DNA of 57,481 nt from CAZEHJ01 sp964512485 (GTDB lineage: Bacteria > Bacteroidota > Rhodothermia > Rhodothermales > UBA10348), in assembly GCA_964512485.1 (NCBI GenBank), contig CAZEHJ010000014.1, positions 1-57,481 of the forward strand, given 5' to 3'. The position numbers were made by a program, and so were the translations under genes. Under the pieces are notes generated by a model. That model worked only from the letters and a program-made list of their open reading frames with translations. It ran no database searches and was not told the origin of the DNA. Every line of letters starts with the position of its first letter. Position 1 is the stretch's first letter. Shown piece after piece: positions 27,449-35,959 of this stretch.

Positions 27449-29389
27449 ATGTCCCAATGGAGTAAAGTCCTCGGAAAAGATGAATTGCCGGAAGGACGCG
27501 TGACTACGGTCACATGTGGCCTGAAAACGTTGTGCCTGAGTCGGCTCAATGGGCAGTACGGCGCCTTGGACAATCACTGTCCCCACCAGGGTGGCCCACT
27601 GGGGGAAGGCTCTATCGAAAATGGATTGCTTCGATGTCCCTGGCACGGCTGGGACTACGACCCCATTACGGGAAAGGCTCCAGGATTTGACGACGGTGTT
27701 GAGGCGTTTGAAGTCGAAGAAAGGAAAGACGGTATTTATGTCAATATTCCTTCGTCTGCCCCCCGTGTGAGGACGATTTCTGATGTGATGGTTGAGACGT
27801 TTCAGAACTGGGGCGTTCAGCACGTGTGGGGAATGGTCGGACACTCCAATCTGGGGTTGGCGGATGCGATCCGGGTATCGGGAATCAACTTTTATGGAAT
27901 CCGGCATGAGGGCGCTGCTTCATTTGCGGCATCGGCATACGGAAAGTTGACCGGTAAGCTTTCGGCCTGTTTTTCCATCGCCGGTCCTGGCGCGACGAAC
28001 CTGCTCACTGGCCTTTGGGATGCTCATGTCGACCGATCACCGGTTCTGGCCCTTACGGGACAGGTCAATACCCAGGTAATGGGTCCCGGCGCGTTTCAGG
28101 AAATCGATCTGCCATCAGCTTTTGGTGGCGTTGCACAATGGTCTCAAACTGTTTTGCATCAAAGTCGACACGCCGAACTGGCGAACCTTGCCTGCAAATC
28201 GGCTCTTCTCAATCGGGGAGTCTCTCATCTGATTTTTCCCGACGAAGTTCAAAATATCAAAGACGCAGATTCAGATGCCGGACGGCCTCACGGCCGACTG
28301 CCCCACATGACGACCACTCCGGCTGAGTCGGTCCTGAAACCGGTCACGAGTACAATAGCGGGGGCGAAACGTCCGCTGATAATAGTAGGCCACGGCTCTC
28401 GATTTCATATGGATGGGGTAACCGAGCTCGCTGAGCGTCTGAGCTGCCCGGTACTAACCACGTTCAAAGCCAAGGGACAGTTCTCCGACGCCCATCCACT
28501 TGGCGGGGGCGTTCTCGGTCGCAGCGGGACCCCGATAGCCAGCTGGTTCATGAACGAAGCAGACCTTCTGATCGTGATTGGAGCCTCATTCTCGAACCAC
28601 ACCGGAATCACATCCAAAATCCCAACCATTCAAATTGATTTCGACCCTATGGCGCTTGGTCGTTTTCATGAAATAGAGTTTCCCGTCCTGGGCGAAATCG
28701 GAGAAACACTGAAAGCGATTCGTCACGGACTGGACAAAAGAGAACTCAAAGGTGCCGATCAAAGAGAGGAACTGGCAGATCGCTGGAGTATCTGGCGAGA
28801 GGAGAAACTCAAAAGAGAATCTGATGATCGAGGAAAGGGAGTCAACTCTGCGTATCTGTTCTCCCGTCTCGCTACGCTGATAGACGAGGACGCTGTAATA
28901 GCCGTGGATGTTGGAAACAACACGTATTCTTTTGGTCGTTACTTCGAAACCGTAAATCAGCGTGTGTTGATGTCAGGATATCTGGGGTCGATCGGCTTCT
29001 CGCTTCCCGCGGCGATGGGAGCATGGGCGGCTACCCGCGAACCGGAGTCACCCTTTTCGGGTCGACAAGTCGTTTCAATTTCGGGAGATGGAGGATTCGG
29101 ACAGTACATGAACGAATTGTCTACCGTCGTCAAGTACGACATGAACATCACCCACATCCTTTTGAATAACGGCGAGCTGGGAAAAATTTCGAAGGAGCAG
29201 CGTGCCGGCGAGTGGCCGGTCTGGAAAACTGATCTGCACAACCCGTCTTTTGCCAAATACGCCCACCTCGTCGGAGCCATGGGTGTACGGGTCGACCACG
29301 CTGATGACCTTGAAAAATCTCTTCGAGCGGCTTTGAACCACAACGGTCCGGCTCTGGTCGAGGTGATGACAGATGCATTGTTGGTGTAA
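27449..29389 (+). CDS. Rieske [2Fe-2S]-ThDP enzyme fusion
   Basis: A 646-residue fusion. Residues 1-105 are a Rieske domain of the small NirD-like type with C44-P-H46 and C63-x-x-H66 (CPHQGG, CPWHGWDYD). From about 108 to the end is a three-domain thiamine-diphosphate enzyme of the acetolactate synthase/pyruvate oxidase superfamily. It has the catalytic Glu at E154 (IRHEGAASFAA), GPGATNLLTGLWDAHVD, and the ThDP-Mg motif G546-D-G to N573-N574. I chose the ATG at 27449 because the upstream ATG lies in the terminator hairpin. No signal peptide. An iron-sulfur relay attached to a ThDP enzyme suggests an oxidative decarboxylation passing electrons outward; that is inference, and whether FAD binds is unclear. 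It is a single-gene transcript by appearance. Confidence 0.85.
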   Translation: MSQWSKVLGKDELPEGRVTTVTCGLKTLCLSRLNGQYGALDNHCPHQGGPLGEGSIENGLLRCPWHGWDYDPITGKAPGFDDGVEAFEVEERKDGIYVNIPSSAPRVRTISDVMVETFQNWGVQHVWGMVGHSNLGLADAIRVSGINFYGIRHEGAASFAASAYGKLTGKLSACFSIAGPGATNLLTGLWDAHVDRSPVLALTGQVNTQVMGPGAFQEIDLPSAFGGVAQWSQTVLHQSRHAELANLACKSALLNRGVSHLIFPDEVQNIKDADSDAGRPHGRLPHMTTTPAESVLKPVTSTIAGAKRPLIIVGHGSRFHMDGVTELAERLSCPVLTTFKAKGQFSDAHPLGGGVLGRSGTPIASWFMNEADLLIVIGASFSNHTGITSKIPTIQIDFDPMALGRFHEIEFPVLGEIGETLKAIRHGLDKRELKGADQREELADRWSIWREEKLKRESDDRGKGVNSAYLFSRLATLIDEDAVIAVDVGNNTYSFGRYFETVNQRVLMSGYLGSIGFSLPAAMGAWAATREPESPFSGRQVVSISGDGGFGQYMNELSTVVKYDMNITHILLNNGELGKISKEQRAGEWPVWKTDLHNPSFAKYAHLVGAMGVRVDHADDLEKSLRAALNHNGPALVEVMTDALLV

Positions 29390-29518
29390 AACAAGCGAAA
29401 GCGCGCGTCCCAGCAAGCGAAATCATCTCAATTTCAGAATCGAATTAAATGTGATCTGAACTACGGATCGTCATGGCCCCAGCAGCGTTAGTACGGGATC
29501 CAGAACGAACAATCAGCG

Positions 29519-31399
29519 GTGCCGAGATTGGCTGACCCCACACCCGAACAGGTAGACAATTCAAAAACTGACTCTCCGGTGGAACAGACACCGAAGAAGA
29601 AGCCCCGGAAAATGAGCGAGACATGGCGTGAGGCGAAGACGCTGATGTGGGCTCACCGTGGGAAGCTCGCGATTGGCTTTTTGCTGATGGTAGTCAACCG
29701 GTTAAGCGGATTTGTCCTGCCGTACGCGTCGAAATACCTGATCGATACCGTTCTGGCAGACAATCAAATGGGAATGCTCCTCCCCATAGCTCTTGCTGTC
29801 GGGGGCGCCACCATTGTCGGCGCCATCACCAACTTCTCACTCTCCCAGATTGTGAGCGTGACAGCTCAAGCTGCCATCATGGATATGCGCCGTCGTGTTC
29901 AAGCGCATGTCACCCGATTGCCAATCAGCTATTTCGACAGTACGAAATCGGGAGTGCTGATCTCGCGCATCATGACCGATGCGACCGGAATCAGAAATCT
30001 GGTAGGAACGGGAATCGTTCAGATGGTGGGTGGCCTGTTCACTTCCGTGATCGCGCTCGTCATGCTCTTCTATATCAACTGGCAGATGACATCGGCGACT
30101 CTTGGCTTCCTCCTTCTGTTCGGTGTCGGAATGGCTGCCGCATTCAAACATCTACGACCCCTTTTCAGGGAACGCGGGGAAATCAATTCCCAGGTGACCG
30201 GCAGGCTCAACGAAACGCTCAACGGTATCCGAATTGTCAAGGCATATGGCGTTGAGAAGCGAGAACAGAACGTGTTTTCGAAGGGGGTTGATGAGCTGTT
30301 TCAGAATGTGAAAAAATCAATCACAGGTGTGGCAGCCATGTCAACATTGGCCGGAATAGTCATCGGCGGTGTCGGCATCTTGATGATAACTGTTGGTGGA
30401 CACGCAATCGCCAATCAGTCCATGACCATGGGTGATTTCGTCATGTACATCTTTCTGATCGGGCTGCTCGCTGGCCCCATCGTTCAGATGGCATCAATAG
30501 GAACACAGGTGTCCGAGGCATTTGCGGGACTGGATCGAATCAGGGAATTGTTGGATCAGTCGACGGAAGACGAGGAAGACGAGCATAAGCAGAGCCTCGC
30601 ACAAGTCAACGGTGACATTAAACTCGAAGACGTTCACTTTGCCTATGAAGAAGATGTCCCCGTGTTGAAAGGTGTCACTCTGAACGCTCCGGCGGGCACC
30701 ACAACCGCTCTGGTTGGCTCCAGTGGATCGGGAAAAAGCACTCTTGTGAGCCTGATAATGGCCTTCAACAGGCCGGACAGCGGGCGAATCCTGATCGACA
30801 ACACGGATCTGGACGACATCAAGTTGCATGACTTCCGATCCAATCTGGGAGTTGTCCTCCAGGAAAACTTCCTGTTCGACGGCACGGTTTCAGAGAACAT
30901 CAAGTTCGCCCGCCCAGATTCTTCTGCTGAAGAAGTTGAACGGGTTGCACGACTGGCGAACTGTCATGATTTCATCATGGAGTTTCCTGACGGTTATGAC
31001 ACGGTCGTAGGCGAACGAGGGGTAAAGCTCTCCGGCGGTCAACGTCAGCGAATCGCGATTGCCCGGGCGATTCTGGCAGACCCAAGAATCCTCGTACTCG
31101 ACGAAGCGACCTCGAGCCTCGACAGCGAAAGCGAGGCACTCATCCAGGCTGGTTTTGCAAGCCTTCGTGAGGGCAGGACCACATTTGTGATCGCTCACCG
31201 TCTTTCGACCATCCGAAGCGCGGACCAGATTGTGGTTCTCGAAGACGGCCAGGTCGTCGAATGCGGAACGCACGCACAACTAATGGATCTGAGCGGCCGA
31301 TACCGTGAGCTGCACGATCAGCAGTACGCCTGGGAAGAAAACCTTTTCGTCAATCCCGGCGAAGATTACGTAACCCCTTCAACGTCGACCGAACTCTGA
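29519..31399 (+). CDS. MsbA-like ABC exporter (fused TMD-NBD)
   Basis: A 626-residue half-transporter. Six membrane helices occupy about 45-340, then a nucleotide-binding domain with Walker A GSSGSGKST, the Q-loop VVLQENFLFDG, signature LSGGQRQRIAIARAI, Walker B ILVLDEATSSLDS and the switch IAHRLSTI. It functions as a homodimer or heterodimer exporting lipids, peptides or drugs; the substrate cannot be told. The GTG at 29519 gives a charged, proline-rich N-terminus. An ATG at 29612 with GGAA before it (MSETWREAK) is a good alternative. The 129-bp upstream gap shows no clear element. A Gre-like gene follows after 53 bp. Confidence 0.9.
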   Translation: MPRLADPTPEQVDNSKTDSPVEQTPKKKPRKMSETWREAKTLMWAHRGKLAIGFLLMVVNRLSGFVLPYASKYLIDTVLADNQMGMLLPIALAVGGATIVGAITNFSLSQIVSVTAQAAIMDMRRRVQAHVTRLPISYFDSTKSGVLISRIMTDATGIRNLVGTGIVQMVGGLFTSVIALVMLFYINWQMTSATLGFLLLFGVGMAAAFKHLRPLFRERGEINSQVTGRLNETLNGIRIVKAYGVEKREQNVFSKGVDELFQNVKKSITGVAAMSTLAGIVIGGVGILMITVGGHAIANQSMTMGDFVMYIFLIGLLAGPIVQMASIGTQVSEAFAGLDRIRELLDQSTEDEEDEHKQSLAQVNGDIKLEDVHFAYEEDVPVLKGVTLNAPAGTTTALVGSSGSGKSTLVSLIMAFNRPDSGRILIDNTDLDDIKLHDFRSNLGVVLQENFLFDGTVSENIKFARPDSSAEEVERVARLANCHDFIMEFPDGYDTVVGERGVKLSGGQRQRIAIARAILADPRILVLDEATSSLDSESEALIQAGFASLREGRTTFVIAHRLSTIRSADQIVVLEDGQVVECGTHAQLMDLSGRYRELHDQQYAWEENLFVNPGEDYVTPSTSTEL

Positions 31400-31452
31400 T
31401 CGGAAAACGTCGCGAATCAAGTTTTGTAAGCTCAATAACGTGAAATGGGCGT

Positions 31453-31977
31453 ATGTCCAGAGCATTTGTAAAAGAAGACGCTCCTGATGGAGTCGTTTAC
31501 ATTCCGCCTCGAGCCCCCCTCCCGCCAGGAGCCGTCAATTTTGTGACGCCCCGTGGACTTCGTCTGCTTCAGGAGGAAAAAACAGAGCTGGAGGCAAAGA
31601 GAGAAAAGCTGAAGAAGGGTGACAAGGAAAGCCATGATCGAACGCGAGCGCTGACCATCGTGCGGGGTCAATTGAAGGATCTCGAAGCTCGGATCGTGGG
31701 CGCGAAGCTCGTCAATCCTGCTACTCAGCCTCAAGATGAGGTTCGTTTTGCTGCGCGGGTCACGGTCAAGACAGTCAAGGGAAGGTCACCCGGGCTCGAA
31801 CGCGCGTTCAAGATCGTGGGAGTCGACGAGGCGGACATCACTTCACTGCGTGTAGGGTACGTCGCACCCGTTGCCCGAGCGCTCATCGGTTTGAAACTGC
31901 GAGAATCGACATCACTCATGATGGGTGGAAGCGAAGAAACTCTCGAGGTCACCAACATCGAATACGTCGATGACTGA
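31453..31977 (+). CDS. GreA/GreB-family elongation factor
   Basis: 174 residues. An N-terminal extension rich in proline (YIPPRAPLPPGAVNFVTPRG) precedes a coiled coil at about 35-85 (LRLLQEEKTELEAKREKL...RALTIVRGQLKDLEARI). It carries an acidic GDKES turn where Gre factors place the catalytic acidic residues. The C-terminal FKBP-like domain includes VRFAARVTVK and PVARALIGLK. Gre proteins enter the RNA polymerase secondary channel and stimulate transcript cleavage; diverged members may instead inhibit polymerase. The stop overlaps the selO start by 8 bp, an unusual pairing that implies coupled translation. Confidence 0.75.
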   Translation: MSRAFVKEDAPDGVVYIPPRAPLPPGAVNFVTPRGLRLLQEEKTELEAKREKLKKGDKESHDRTRALTIVRGQLKDLEARIVGAKLVNPATQPQDEVRFAARVTVKTVKGRSPGLERAFKIVGVDEADITSLRVGYVAPVARALIGLKLRESTSLMMGGSEETLEVTNIEYVDD

Positions 31978-33684
31978 GATTCCTGAATTCGGCACTCAGT
32001 TTGTTCGAACACTTCGAGCCGATGCCTCTGAAATAAATCATCCGAGGCAGGTCACCAATGCGGCCTATACGCGTGTTCGGACGACATCTGTTTCGAATCC
32101 CCAAATGATTGTCGTTTCGAAAGAGATGGCTACCGAACTGGGATTGGAAGACGAATTTGTTCAGTCGGACATATTCCTCAATGCCATGGCCGGCAATGAG
32201 TTGTTGCCTGGGATGGATTCATTCGCGATGAACTACGGAGGACATCAGTTTGGACAATGGGCAGGACAGCTTGGAGATGGCCGAGCGATCAACCTGGGCG
32301 AATTGAAGGGGCGAAACGAGTCATCATGGATGCTTCAGCTCAAAGGTGCAGGTCCGACTCCCTATTCTCGAACGGCTGACGGAAGAGCTGTACTGCGCTC
32401 TTCGATCCGAGAATTCTTGTGCAGCGAGGCGATGTTTCATCTAGGTATCTCAACGACGAGAGCTCTCAGTCTTGTTTCAACCGGAGATCAAATTGAGCGC
32501 GACATGTTTTATGACGGCAATCCGGTTTTTGAACCGGGAGCTGTGGTTTGCAGGGTGGCACCTTCCTTCATTCGATTCGGCAGCTTTCAGATCCATGCAG
32601 CGCGCGGCGAAACTGACCTGCTGCGGGATCTGGTGGATTACGTCATAGTCAATCACTACTCGCACCTGGGTACCCCTTCAAAGGACACGTACTTGGCCTG
32701 GCTGCTAGAAATCAGCCAACGAACAGCTGATCTCGTCTGCGATTGGATGCGCGTAGGATTTGTTCATGGAGTTCTCAACACCGACAACATGTCCATTCTG
32801 GGGCAGACCATCGACTACGGTCCGTACGGATGGATCGATTCCTACGATTCGGACTGGACGCCCAATACGACAGATGCACAGTCCCGCCGATACGTATTCG
32901 GCAATCAAGCTCGTGTCGCACATTGGAATGTGGCCCAACTCGCTCGAGCGATGTTTCCACTCATAGAATCACCAGAGCCGTTGCAGGAAATTCTCGACGC
33001 CTTTCCTGAATATTATGATGGCAGCTATCACACCATGATGCTCTCGAAAATGGGGCTCACACCGAAGAACCCGAACGAGGACAAACAGCTCATTCAGAAT
33101 CTTTTGAGTCTGTTTGAGGATGTGGAAACAGATATGACCATATTTTTTCGAAAGCTGTCAGACTTCGACGCCGATATNNNNNNNNNNNNNNNNNNNNNNN
33201 NNNNNNNNNNNNNNNNNNNNNNNNNNNNNNNNNNNNNNNNNNNNNNNNNNNNNNNNNNNNNNNNNNNNNNNNNNNNNTGGAAACAGATATGACCATATTT
33301 TTTCGAAAGCTGTCAGACTTCGACGCCGATATGGGTGTTGACGCCCTGGAAGCGGCATGGTACGGGCCACTCTCTCAGGAAGAGGAGGGGCGTTTGGGTT
33401 CGTGGCTGGCCAAATACTGGAAGCGCCTTGAACTGGAGGGTGCGAATACTGAGGAAAGGCGAGAGCAGATGAATCGGGTCAATCCCTGGTTTGTCTTGCG
33501 AAACTATCTGGCTCAGCAAGCCATAGATCTCGCCCATGATGGCGACTATACCATGATTCGCGAGCTGATGGATGTCATGAAGCGGCCCTACCAGGAGCAG
33601 CCCGAATTCGATCGTTTCTTTGCACGAAGACCTGAATGGGCCAGGCACAAGCCCGGCTGCTCGATGCTCTCCTGCAGTTCTTGA
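31970..33684 (+). CDS. selO: Protein adenylyltransferase SelO
   Basis: A pseudokinase-fold enzyme that transfers AMP from ATP to protein Ser/Thr/Tyr residues (AMPylation). It is cut by a 100-N run; removing the 55-bp duplication and the Ns restores a continuous frame of 519 residues. Motifs are NYGGHQFGQWAGQLGDGRAINLGE, the nucleotide lysine in MLQLKGAGPTPYSR, and FVHGVLNTDNMSILG with the metal-binding DYGPYGW. The C-terminus reads CSMLSCSS, the cysteine form of the Sec-containing tail of eukaryotic SelO. The ATG at 31970 lies inside the end of the Gre-like gene. No signal peptide. Known members act in redox stress. Confidence 0.92.
33123..33332. other. Scaffold gap with 55-bp flanking duplication
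   Basis: 100 N fill 33178-33277. The 55 bp before them (33123-33177) reappear exactly after them (33278-33332). Collapsing one copy restores the selO frame. This is the same artefact as at 2895. Confidence 0.92.
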
Positions 33685-33694
33685 TTGAAATCGA

Positions 33695-34885
33695 TCAAGT
33701 AAAAATGGAGAGCGCCTGATCCAGATCTGCGATCAGGTCATCGCAGTGTTCGATTCCCGTTGAATAACGGATCAGGCTTTCAGGGATGCCTAGAGCAGCC
33801 CGCTCTTCCGGCGTACACTCTACGTGACTCGTCGTGGCCGGCGGACCAACGATCGTTTCCACCGCGCCCAAATTTGCGGCGGCATGAGCGAAGCGCAACC
33901 GGGGAACGAACGAGCGCACTGCTTCGAAAGAATCTTCGGCCAGCATGAAGCTCAGCATTCCCCCGAATCCCTTCATCTGCTTCTTCGCGATATCGTGTCC
34001 CTCATGAGATGGCAGGCCCGGATAGAATACCCTGGCTACGGCCGGATGTGTTTCAAGATGTGAAGCGATTCTGAGAGCGCTCTCATTCTGCCTGTTGATG
34101 CGCAGTTCCAACGTTTTCATTCCCCGAAGCAACAAGTAAGCTGCCATCGGGTGAAGTGTCGCACCATTGATTTCGCGGTAATGATAGATTCTGTCTACCA
34201 GCTCGCTGGGTCCACAGATCACACCACCGAGCGCGTCGGCGTGACCGCCCAGATACTTGGTCGCGCTGTGCAAAACCAGATCAGCCCCCAGGTCCAAGGG
34301 ATTCTGATTGATGGGTGTGGCAAACGTGTTGTCTACGATCGAGATCGCCCCGTCTTTACGAGCTGCCGCACAGAGCTTCTCAACATCCAGAACCTTGGTC
34401 GTCGGGTTGGTGGGGCTTTCCAGATACACCAGAGCGCAACCCTTGTCGATTTCTGCCAGAATCTCGTCTTCATCCTGTGTTTCGCACTGACGGCATGCGA
34501 TCCCGATAGCGGGCAGAAATTCAGTGAAGAGAACGCTCGTTCCACCATATGTGTCTTTGACCGTCACTACCCGGTCCCCTGGCTTCAGCAGTGCATAAAG
34601 GGCGCTACTGATGATTCCCATTCCCGTCGAAGCACTCGTCGCAGCCTCTGCCCCCTCGAGACCGGCTACCTTGTGTTCGAATGCTGCAACGGTGGGGTTG
34701 GTATTCCTGCCATAAATATCGCCCTCAAGGCGCCCGGTGGCCACTCCCATCCAGTCGTCCACGTCATCAAACCCGAACGAGACGCTGTGAACAACGGGCG
34801 TCTGGGTCGGTCCGTTTGCTGTCTTCCGGGATTCTCCTGACCACACACACCGCGTACCGATGTGGGTTTCATCTATTCGATCCAT
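33695..34885 (-). CDS. Cys/Met-metabolism PLP-dependent enzyme
   Basis: 396 residues, fold-type I PLP enzyme of the cystathionine gamma-synthase/beta-lyase/methionine gamma-lyase family. Motifs include DIYGRNTNPT, the PLP-stacking region STGMGIISSALYALL, VYLESPTNPTTKVLD, DNTFATP, and the Schiff-base lysine in HSATKYLGGHADALGG. The late motif ATTSHVECTPEERAALGIPESLIRYSTGIE is typical. Sequence alone does not separate synthase from lyase. A Shine-Dalgarno-like AGAGG lies 5 nt before the ATG, unlike most genes here. It lies 82 bp downstream of the deacylase gene and may share its transcript. Confidence 0.85.
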   Translation of the reverse strand: MDRIDETHIGTRCVWSGESRKTANGPTQTPVVHSVSFGFDDVDDWMGVATGRLEGDIYGRNTNPTVAAFEHKVAGLEGAEAATSASTGMGIISSALYALLKPGDRVVTVKDTYGGTSVLFTEFLPAIGIACRQCETQDEDEILAEIDKGCALVYLESPTNPTTKVLDVEKLCAAARKDGAISIVDNTFATPINQNPLDLGADLVLHSATKYLGGHADALGGVICGPSELVDRIYHYREINGATLHPMAAYLLLRGMKTLELRINRQNESALRIASHLETHPAVARVFYPGLPSHEGHDIAKKQMKGFGGMLSFMLAEDSFEAVRSFVPRLRFAHAAANLGAVETIVGPPATTSHVECTPEERAALGIPESLIRYSTGIEHCDDLIADLDQALSIFT

Positions 34886-34967
34886 TTGACCTCTTTCAGG
34901 TGTCGATAATACTCCGGTGATCCATCCCGGACGTGGTTATGTGCTCTCGAGACAGGCGAGGGCGTTT

Positions 34968-35942
34968 TCAGTCGTAGGCAATCGCCATGAGCGGATCTCC
35001 CTCATTCATCGCGAGTGACGTCACAAGAAAAAGGATTTCTCCGGACACAGGCGCTTTCACACTCTGAAGAACATTACCGAATATGTCTGAAACGCTCCCA
35101 AGGTCCTGACCTTCTTCAACGCGATCTCCGATAGCGACGTTGCAATAGAACAGGCCTTCGTGTTCGCTGCTGAGCCAGCTCCATCCTGAAAGCCTCTGAG
35201 CTTTTGCTCCCGGATCATCGATTCCGGAGTACATCTCGAATCGGGCCATCACGCGTCGGACACCATTCTGTAGAATATCGACCTCGTGCTCGTGCCACAC
35301 TCCCTGGCCTCCCGCCTCAGTCAGAAGTGCCGGGACGCCGGCACGAGCCGCTGCCGCGTAGGTCGTTCCACCCAGGCCTCCAGGATCATCTTTTACAAGC
35401 ACAGCACGAATTCCGTACGCATCAGCCATTGCAGCGGCGGCTTTGTCAACGGCTGAATCTCCGGTGATGTTATAAGAAACGAAGGGCACGAGGGCCTCAA
35501 TCATGTCTCCACCATGCATATCGATGTAGAAATCGCCCTGTGTAATCACATTTTCCATCAACCACGCCGCCCAGGCTCGCGTGAACGTCCCTTCCGGGTC
35601 TCCGGGAAACTGTCGGTTGAGATTCAATCCGTCCACCGGTGTGATGTAAATACTGCGGGCTTTAAAGGCCACCGGATTGGCAGACGGAATGATGATCATC
35701 TGTCCGTGTAATTGTGCCGGATCAAGCGTTCGTCCAAGCCTCGCTGCGGCTTCTACACATGGATATTCGCCACCGTGAATTCCGGCTGTCACAACGAGCG
35801 TGGGGCCTTCGTGCGTCCCGTTGATCAAAAATACGGGCAGGTTCACATCCACGCCTTTAACTGATATGAGGGTGCGGGCGGCAGCTCGGGTGCCGGGTGC
35901 CGCGCTCACGTCACCAACTTGAATGGTAGGGGTTGTTTTCAT
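34968..35942 (-). CDS. AstE/AspA-family zinc deacylase
   Basis: A 324-residue carboxypeptidase-A-like zinc hydrolase of the succinylglutamate desuccinylase/aspartoacylase family, which remove acyl groups from N-acyl amino acids. Zinc ligands are H and E in TAGIHGGEYP and H in YIDMHGGDMIEA, and the catalytic Glu is probably in LLTEAGGQG. LNLNRQFPGDPEG is the substrate-binding loop. A C-terminal lipoyl-like barrel (VKAPVSGEILFL) resembles that of ectoine-pathway DoeB-type deacetylases. It lies 17 bp downstream of a sodium symporter gene, so the substrate is probably taken up by that symporter. Substrate unknown. Confidence 0.82.
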   Translation of the reverse strand: MKTTPTIQVGDVSAAPGTRAAARTLISVKGVDVNLPVFLINGTHEGPTLVVTAGIHGGEYPCVEAAARLGRTLDPAQLHGQMIIIPSANPVAFKARSIYITPVDGLNLNRQFPGDPEGTFTRAWAAWLMENVITQGDFYIDMHGGDMIEALVPFVSYNITGDSAVDKAAAAMADAYGIRAVLVKDDPGGLGGTTYAAAARAGVPALLTEAGGQGVWHEHEVDILQNGVRRVMARFEMYSGIDDPGAKAQRLSGWSWLSSEHEGLFYCNVAIGDRVEEGQDLGSVSDIFGNVLQSVKAPVSGEILFLVTSLAMNEGDPLMAIAYD

Positions 35943-35959
35943 AGTGGATCAACTCAGGT

